A DNA stretch of 64,000 nt from contig BAAHQB010000048.1 in NCBI GenBank assembly GCA_054601695.1, forward strand, positions 434,001-498,000, given 5' to 3'. The DNA is from Amorphochlora amoebiformis (taxonomy: Eukaryota; Cercozoa; Chlorarachniophyceae). The position numbers and the translations under genes are program-made. Under the pieces are notes generated by a model. That model was not told the DNA's origin, made no database searches, and saw only the letters and a program-made list of their open reading frames with translations. Each line of letters opens with the position of its first letter. The first letter of the stretch is position 1. Below, in pieces: positions 48,994 to 64,000 of this stretch.

Positions 48994-49410
48994 GTACACA
49001 TTATACATACATAAGCTTTGATATACAAATATGTTTATGTATAAATATATACATATACTCTACGTATAATATTATATATATATATATATATATTCGTATG
49101 TATGTATATATGTCTACAATGATATTTGACTTTATGCATAGATATATGTGTATATGTATTTGAAAATAGGTTGTATGTATAATATTGATATTCGTAAAAA
49201 TACAAAAATATGAAAATCCTTATATATATTATATACATATATAAATATATATAGAGTATATATATATATGTGTGTGTATATATATGTATAAATAATATAT
49301 ACATACACATATATATATATGTATGTATATAATATACAATACATAAATATATATGTATATATATGCGTATATGTATATATATATGTGTGTATATGTATAC
49401 ACATATATAT

Positions 49411-49446
<36 letters not shown>

Positions 49447-49528
49447 ACTGAATGCGAAGCGAAGTGAGCATATAGGTTCTCCCGATCTGACACATAACTT
49501 GCATTTTTTCATACACCCAAATATATGT

Positions 49529-49559
<31 letters not shown>

Positions 49560-49608
49560 TGTGTATGTATATATGTATATATACATTGCGTATAAATGTA
49601 TTTATAGC

Positions 49609-49656
<48 letters not shown>

Positions 49657-50118
49657 CATACATACATATATATATATATATATTTTATATATGTTTAAAA
49701 CAAGATGTATATAATATCTTCAGGGACCTGTACTGATATTGAGTTTGCAAATACAAAGACAGTATGTTAAAGTATTCTGTCAATACATACGTAGGTACTT
49801 CGAGAATGGTTGACACTTACCGTCCCGATGAGAAACACAAAAAACGTGATGAAGCCGTCTGGAGACCAACTTGAGAAAAATGAGAACATGAAATACAGGC
49901 AGCAGTTTATGGAGTACTCTGATTAGGGTTAGAATTAGGATCAGATTTTTCTTTTTTTTCGTCTGAGTGTGGAGGAATATGATTTTTTTTTTTTCTGTGC
50001 AAATACAATTCGTTTAGGAATGCGACTTGGGTGTGTTTAGTGTACATGCGTCAATGCATATGTGTGTATGTAAATTCATAAAGCAATATATGTATGTGTA
50101 TATATATATGCATATATG

Positions 50119-50150
<32 letters not shown>

Positions 50151-50217
50151 ATATTCGTATATTACGTTGGCCTTCAATGCACTGATCGATCCCTTCAGCC
50201 CTCTGATATTTACATAT

Positions 50218-50257
<40 letters not shown>

Positions 50258-50469
50258 GAGTATATATTACTTATTGTATATATGTACATAATACACAATA
50301 TACATACATATATATATGTATATATTTGATCTATCTACCTAAATATATGTATAAGTGCAGTATGTAGGCATCTATCAATCAGATTTGGGTACGATATATT
50401 ATATATATATATACATAATATATATGTATATATGTGTATAATATGTGTATATATTTCTTAAATACATAT

Positions 50470-50506
<37 letters not shown>

Positions 50507-50520
50507 TTATACATATACAC

Positions 50521-50585
<65 letters not shown>

Positions 50586-51001
50586 TTTATATGCGTATAT
50601 TATTAGATGACCTTAATGTTCGCGAATTGGAAACAGGGACAAAAGAAACCCATCAAACAACTATTATGTACACACAGAAATCAAATATAATATATATATA
50701 TAAATATATATATTATATATATATATTTACACACATGTATCTGTGTAATATATATTAATGTCCCACGGATAGAAAATACAGGGAAAACAGTAGTCGAAGA
50801 CAATAGTAAGAGTAAGAGCAGTTTGGGAGGAATAATAAGAGAGGAATTCCCGCGATGGGTTGAATTTGGGAGAAATTGCCAAAAGAAAGACTCGGAAGCA
50901 CAAAGGAGAAATAGTGACAGAAGCTTGAATTGAGGGAAAATACTGACGAGGGCGAGCACTGCATACAGCAGTCACAGATGCCAGACTTCCACCTGTATAT
51001 A

Positions 51002-51047
<46 letters not shown>

Positions 51048-51061
51048 CCTGAATATTATTT

Positions 51062-51102
<41 letters not shown>

Positions 51103-51123
51103 GTGTATATAATAAATATTTAC

Positions 51124-51183
<60 letters not shown>

Positions 51184-51242
51184 TATATATAATATATATA
51201 CATATATATATATATATACATATATACACATATATGTTTGTA

Positions 51243-51282
<40 letters not shown>

Positions 51283-51487
51283 ATATATATATATATATGT
51301 ATATATATTTAGAAAATATTTACAGGTATATATATGTATATATATATAAATATATATATATCCATTTAAGATATTTATACCAAGGCCTACGACTTCCAGG
51401 GGCAGCATATCCGGGTGGTGCATTCGGATCTATGAATAATTGATGATCTTTGTGGGTGTATACATATATATGTATATGACAACATAG

Positions 51488-51523
<36 letters not shown>

Positions 51524-51638
51524 CATGCAAGTTTATATGATACATACATACGGTCATATATATAAATAATATATATATATATAAATAATATATATATATA
51601 TATATACATATATACATATATACATATATAGATGTATG

Positions 51639-51699
<61 letters not shown>

Positions 51700-51929
51700 G
51701 CATGTGTGTGTGTATATATATAATATATACTAATATACATTTATATATATATATATATATATATGTATATTATATATATATATATATATATATAATTATA
51801 TAATATGTACATGTGCGTGTATGCTAATTATATGTTCACACATCTTGCATATACCAACTGGCTGAGCAACAACCGGGGCTTGGACTGTAGGGTATCCTAG
51901 AAAAATATATATATACATACATATATATA

Positions 51930-51967
<38 letters not shown>

Positions 51968-52437
51968 CTTCTAATTTCTTGAACATACGAATATCTATGT
52001 ACAAACAATGTAGAAAATATTTGTGTAGATTATGCGTCCTTGAGCGTATATTTACACAATAAAAAGCATACAACACCACTAACTAGAAACACAACTTTTA
52101 CTTGTATTTGTATCGGTACAAAATTACCAAAAACAAGACAAGCTCACCTACGGCAACAGGCTGAGCCTGTACGGGTGCTGGCTCGGGAGCATTTTCGATC
52201 TACCAATCAGAAAATATATGAGTTCAGGCTTTTGCGAGAAAAACAAATTCCTCAGTCAAAGCTACCTTCCCTTCTCACCATGCTTCCTTAGTAAGTGTAA
52301 GGTTCCGTTCAAAGAATGCAGATGTTCACGTGTTTTTTCTTCCGTACAAAAGAGATGCAGTTCAAAAATTTTAAAAAAATACTTACGTCAGCCAGAGGGA
52401 TATGTCTTAGCTCAGATTTTGGCGCGAGGGAATCCAT
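47607..52437 (-). CDS. PLAC8-family cysteine-rich protein
   Basis: Exons: 52437-52387, 52199-52148, 51896-51855, 51429-51381, 50992-50948, 50660-50612, 50202-50166, 49918-49821, 49486-49449, 48635-48551, 48140-48051, then probably 12 bases ending near 47996 (EAIH) and a terminal exon from 47630 to the TGA at 47609-47607. The first eleven join in phase to 212 codons. The N-terminus is Pro/Ala/Gln-rich ([12 protein letters not shown]). The PLAC8 signature follows: [27 protein letters not shown] (family CLxxxxCPC), a hydrophobic stretch with [10 protein letters not shown] and [10 protein letters not shown], then [29 protein letters not shown] (family CCxxCxLxQ) and a Cys-rich tail. PLAC8 proteins are small membrane-associated proteins linked in plants and fungi to cell size, cadmium and calcium handling. 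Exon 10 ends CAG|gcaaat, a GC-AG intron. Exon 8's acceptor is in a telomere-like tract (ccctaatcag). The last two exons are tentative. Confidence 0.88.
49936..49965 (-). repeat. Short head element beside an acceptor (copy 4)
   Basis: GGATCAGATTTTTC on plus next to GATTAGGGTTAGAATTA. On the PLAC8 coding strand it is directly followed by the acceptor ccctaatcag of exon 8. Only the first 14 bases match the longer copies. Confidence 0.55.
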
Positions 52438-53089
52438 AACAGTGTTTTGGCTCGTGTGATGAGAGCCAGCGCGGGTTTTGAATGTGCCCCGCCAACGCCA
52501 GACTGAAGACTCTGTAATTTGGCCAATTTTGGTACAGCCGACAAAATATCTTAGGAAACCGTATTATGACCAGGTATTGAAGGTAGGTTATACTACATAT
52601 CAATATTGCATATATTTGCATATGAAAAAATGACACCTTTAATATCATATATCTAAATTAGTCTTATATTGGATATCTAGCGTGAAATATCTCTAAGACA
52701 CTTATCGAATTTATTTAGGCGTTATTTAAATTCGTCGTTACCCGTGTTGAAACAAAATGTTTTTAATTTCGCGGGCCGTGCGACCCCCCCCATCAGACTC
52801 AGGATTCCCGCCTCTAGGCTTGGGACGCGACCAGTTTCGCTTTCCCACCAAATCCTCGTAGTTTTCGCACGGGTGGTGTCTAGGGAGAAGCTAGAAGCCT
52901 CGTATTCGACCTCTAGCTACGGGAACCGGTCCCTTTTTTGCAGGGAATTCGATCAGACTCGGCTCGGGAGGGCTGTCCACGCCACCCATCCTCCGAGACC
53001 AAACCCTCATATTTTTCGAGCAGGGCCGCCGAAATCCTTCTCCCGCACCCGTTCATAGGATCTAGTCCAGGCCTTTATAACACACCGAT
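52438..53089. promoter_or_regulatory. Divergent promoter region between PLAC8 (-) and the 53-kb gene (+)
   Basis: There is no TA array here. From about 52770 the sequence is GC-richer, with two similar segments (GACCCCCCCCATCAG... and CACGCCACCCATCC...). Plus-strand open frames at 52744-53058 and 52938-53213 lack homology signs and run into the next start, so I treat this as promoter and 5' leader. Confidence 0.4.
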
Positions 53090-54010
53090 ATGCATGCCTT
53101 GGTATTCGCCGCCCTATCCGCAGAGAAAGTACCCTGCATCCCTCCAGAGGCTACGGATGAGAAGAACTTGCCCCCGCTCACCACACCTTCCGTTCCGAAA
53201 CACACCGATCTAGAGGCCAAAAACTCTTCCTTTTCTAGCAAGGATGATCTTGGGCACGAGCAGAAGAAGCAGCCGCATGGGGTGACGACTACCAAGCGAT
53301 ATCGCGTCGTGGTCAAGGACGGGATTGCGTTCCGGAATGCGCCGCGTATCCGGGCTGTTTTCTCCGGTAAGCTCCCCACACCCTTCTATTTCACAACATG
53401 TCCTCTTCAGAAGGGGTATGAAAGCACAAGGGCTGGGAGAAAATAGTGGGGGGTGGCCAAAAATGGAGGTTGGGTGTGGGCACGAGACTGGAGTCATACG
53501 AAAGTTCCACCCCACAACAGCCCTACTGATGTTGTACTCACCTCAAAAAGTACACCATCACTCAAGCTTGCGTTGGCAAGACATTAACTTGGTGGGGGGA
53601 TGTATAGAAAACCCTTATGTGCATGAGACTAATAATCTAATTTCTCATCATTTCTGTGCACCACGCGATTCTTTTCTCCCCCCACCATTTCTTTTTTCTG
53701 CTATTTATCTATGTTTGAATCAGATGAAAGAGGGATCCCTTATGGCAGTGTGCTGGAAGCGAGAGGGCTGAGTGCCGGTGAGCTCGAGCAGGCGAGGGTC
53801 GAGTCGCGGCGGCACATTGAGGAGAACGGTGAGGAGTGCAACAAAGCGGAGGATTGGGTGCGCGACACCGTGTCGGGATACTGGCTTCCCAAGTGCATGT
53901 TTGGATATCAGATTCTAAGGGTACGGAGACTAAACGAGTTGTTTTTCATGTTCATGAACTGGTATTCACGCGGGTGTTGGACAAGAAACTGGGTTGGCAA
54001 CGCTGAGTAA
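53090..54010 (+). CDS. Hypothetical protein with SH3b-like repeat motif and an apparent frame break
   Basis: Exon 1 is 53090-53366 (donor TCC G|gtaagc) and exon 2 begins at 53724 after tttgaatcag; phases agree. The protein has a low-complexity first part, then YRVVVKDGIAFRNAPR...GSVLEARG...WVRDTVSGYWLP. This resembles the repeat 'Y+VV-x-DGVAYRN-x-P...G-x-VVEA...GYWLP' seen in bacterial-SH3-like segments of several protist proteins; the assignment is tentative. After GYWLPK near 53890 the reading frame stays open but looks unlike protein. A second frame (+2) reads VHVWISDSKGTETKRVV, then HELVFTRVLDKKLGWQR and TGA at 54008-54010, a natural continuation. This means a one-base deletion or two-base insertion, an unrecognised very short intron, or a pseudogene. 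Intron 1 is 357 bases and free of repeats. Confidence 0.6.
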
Positions 54011-54285
54011 AGGAATCATAGCGAGCACCATGCTTGAGATTGTACATCCTAAGTCCTGCCAAATCCCATAAAATCAGTGTCTCGAAGCCGAGGAGAGGCC
54101 GGGTATTTGTCGCACAGCTTCAGACGATCGTATATTTAATGCAGCAGGGTACCATCCCCTTTTTTAAACGCCATCGGCACATAAAAAGAAAGATATTCCA
54201 CTTCTCTCTTTGCATTCCCCCATATTTGGGAACCCATACGGCTAAAAATTTGGAAAAAATAACCCAAAATAGTCTGATTTCCGCC

Positions 54286-55065
54286 ATGAGACTCTCGCCT
54301 GCCATTGGCTCTCAGCGTGCCAACGGCAATGGTGTGCCGCCTTTGGAGGACGTCCAACCACTAAAGCGGCCATCTTCTGCCCCGAGTACTGACCAGGAGT
54401 ACCAAATCCAAACACTACCGAGAAATCGGAGGGGAAAGGCAGGGTTGCGGCGGCCAAAGCAGCCCAAGACCGCATACAATTTCTACCAGGTGACGAATGT
54501 CATTAGGGCTTGTGTATGGGGAGAGTCTGGGTAGGGTTTTGGCGGGCTACAGAGGCAAAGGGTAAGTTTGAGGTCGAGAGCCACGGTAGTCTACGGTTGG
54601 TTGTAGTTGTTCTTGATGTCATATTTTGGAGTGATTTTTCCAGTTTTTTTTTCTCTTTTTTTTCTCAAATTTTATTTTTTGTTTTGGTTATATATCAGTT
54701 GGCGGTTCGAACGCAGATAAGTTCGGAGTTGAAGAAGTCAATGGCGATGGCTGCGGCTTCGGGTAAAGGAGGGAGGATCATGAGTCAAGAGCGACTCAAT
54801 CAAGAGGTGATACCAAAATTTATTTCTGGCTTGCTGTGGTGGTGTGGGATTGGGTTATTTGGTACAAAAGATTACATGTGTGCATATTTCATTATTTTAT
54901 GACTGCTACCAAGATTATGACCATGATTATACTTTATTTTATGCTCAAATGTATATATATATAAAAATATATTTATATGTATATATATGTACATATATAT
55001 GTATATGCATATAATTCTCACATTTTTATTAACATATATTTTCGCATTTAATATGTATGAAGTAA

Positions 55066-55102
<37 letters not shown>

Positions 55103-55257
55103 GTATAACATGTTTACATGTTTATAGATATAATATAATATGGTGAATATTTTGTACTACAAACTGACATATGAACATGCAATATTTGCACAAATATTGT
55201 TACATATACATACGCATATTATATAAATATACCTCTATATATATATATTATATATAT

Positions 55258-55291
<34 letters not shown>

Positions 55292-56298
55292 CAAGTAGGC
55301 TATACATCCACATGCATGTATATATACATATATATATATATATTATATATATAATATATATAAATATATAAATACATATATATATAAAGATATATATATA
55401 TATTATAAATCTGTATACGCACGAGTTTTTATACTTGTTTCTTTTCATTAGGTGATGCGGCTCATAGGCAAGCGGTGGAGATCGCTGGATCCAACTCAGC
55501 GAGAGCATTACAAGGTATGGATGTATTCCAACAAAACAAAAGCATAAATTCAACGTATGGATACGCATATGTATCTCTAACATTTATTACATATTATATA
55601 TATATATATATACATATATATAATATATGTAATATATTACACACATATTAAAACATACGTGCATATCTCTCATAGATGATGCTTATAAATACAATTCCAA
55701 AAATCACACCCATATCACACCCATATCTTAATCCCTGCCACCCAAGGCTCTCGCAAACGAAGACAGCCAACGTTACCAACGCGAGCTCGAAATCGTCGAA
55801 CGTCACACCCAAAAACACCACCCCAAGCGCTTCCTCCCGGGGGAGTCCCACGCCCAGCCCTCCTCCTCCACCGAGATTTCTTCCCCGTACGCCCGCCCGA
55901 TGTCCCACTACTCGCCTGCCCTTTCGTCTCGCTCGACCTCTCGGCGGGCGCGTCGCTCGCCTGCTATTCGCCCATCGCCAGCATACAACCCGCCTCCGGT
56001 GACGTCCCTCGACGATAATGCGAAGCCTTTGAGTCTTCAGCCCTTCCTGCCCGATGTGGAGCCGAGATCGAAACGGCTTCGTGCCAAAAGGGCAGCAGCT
56101 GCGGCGAAGGCAGCGAAAGCGGCTGCTGCCATTGGGGGGGTTTCGGGGGAGGTGGGGGATGGGGGAAGCCCGCATGTGAGTCCGCATGGAGTTGGGGGAC
56201 TGAGGAAGCGGAATGCGAGGGTCGGACGGCCGCCGGCAAGGGTGCGGGAGGGGGGATCATTTGATCGAGGTTTGGATCGTGTGGTGTGTGGTGTGTAG
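54286..56298 (+). CDS. HMG-box DNA-binding protein
   Basis: Four exons in phase: 54286-54489, 54699-54806, 55452-55514, 55747-56298 (TAG), giving 307 aa. The start is the ATG in cgccATGag; no coding-like sequence precedes it. The HMG box runs from about residue 58 to 145: [17 protein letters not shown] (helix 1), [20 protein letters not shown] (helix 2 and turn) and [14 protein letters not shown] (helix 3). Between helix 1 and helix 2 there are about 20 extra residues, rich in Ala, Ser, Gly and Lys. HMG boxes bend DNA in the minor groove and occur in nuclear architectural proteins and transcription factors. The C-terminal half is Ser/Pro/Arg-rich, then has an Arg/Lys/Ala tract ([20 protein letters not shown]) that could be a nuclear localisation signal. 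Introns 1 and 2 have few repeats; intron 2 has (TA)n. Confidence 0.92.
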
Positions 56299-56614
56299 CG
56301 TGTGGCAATTGTTCGTGTGTTTGTGTGTTTGTGTGTTGCGCAGTAATATATACATTGTTCATACATATATATATATATATATATATCATAATATATATCA
56401 TAGTATATATATATATATGTATATTTGATATTTGGATGTATATATACACAATTTTATACATGTAACACATACAAAGATATACACACATACAAATATACAA
56501 CACACATCCACACGCACAAACACACAAATGAACGAGCACCCCAATCAAATAAACCCTCCGCTCAAGACACCCCAAACACATCTCACCGCACAAAACCGAC
56601 AATCAGACCTCAAG

Positions 56615-63813
<7,199 letters not shown>

Positions 63814-63958
63814 GTAGGTCCAATTATATTAATAGACAAAAATATTACATATGTACATATATATATATATATATATATGTATAAAGTTGTAGAATGTATA
63901 CAAATATATGCATATGTATATATGTATGTGTGTGTTTATGTATGTAGGATATATATCT

Positions 63959-63994
<36 letters not shown>

Positions 63995-64000
63995 AATATA

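Overview
This is a nuclear window from an intron-rich eukaryote, probably a protist. The evidence is canonical GT-AG (and some GC-AG) introns, exons as short as 22-80 bases, (TTAGGG)n-type repeats, and proteins such as a myosin heavy chain, a BAH protein, an SLC35 nucleotide-sugar transporter, a PLAC8 protein and an HMG-box protein. I cannot name the organism from sequence alone. Nearly all long Tyr/Ile, Leu/Gly, Arg/Glu or Ser/Leu open frames are translated microsatellites and are not annotated. Eight genes plus a possible ninth were rebuilt by hand. Exon ends were matched for GT/GC donor, AG acceptor and codon phase, and the protein was checked against known families.

Layout, left to right. 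(1) Minus strand, 11289 to beyond the left edge: a myosin with an N-terminal WW domain, a myosin SH3-like domain and the motor, in at least 20 exons. (2) Plus, 11567-14529: a BAH-domain chromatin protein, 10 exons, divergent from the myosin. (3) Minus, 26573-14967: a histidine-phosphatase (phosphoglycerate-mutase-like) gene, 12 exons, about 347 aa over 11.6 kb. (4) Plus, about 27.1-41.56 kb: an SLC35A-type nucleotide-sugar transporter, at least 16 exons. (5) Minus, 46660-42182: a small unrecognised protein. (6) Minus, 52437-47607: a PLAC8-family protein, about 13 exons. (7) Plus, 53090-54010: a hypothetical protein with an apparent frame break. (8) Plus, 54286-56298: an HMG-box protein, 4 exons. 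(9) Plus, 56615 to beyond 63813: a large nuclear-type protein with a zinc ribbon, a RanBP2-type zinc finger, RG repeats, a Tudor-like segment and a charged tail.

What is unusual is the intron biology. Most introns are (TA)n, so donors read GTATATAT and acceptors TATATAG. Other introns consist of telomere-like repeats. All the long arrays lie with CCCTAA on the sense strand of the host gene, where they supply repeated CTAAC branch-point-like motifs, CCCTAG acceptors, GTAACCC donors and in one case a stop codon. Exon edges have been copied many times: truncated exons that keep their acceptor lie upstream of the intact exon, and truncated exons that keep their donor lie downstream. A short head sequence (core GGATCAGATTATTCAGCATG on the antisense strand) accompanies CCCTAA tracts in five introns, always in the same orientation to transcription. 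The BAH, HMG and 53-kb genes mostly have ordinary short introns, so the repeat growth is patchy.
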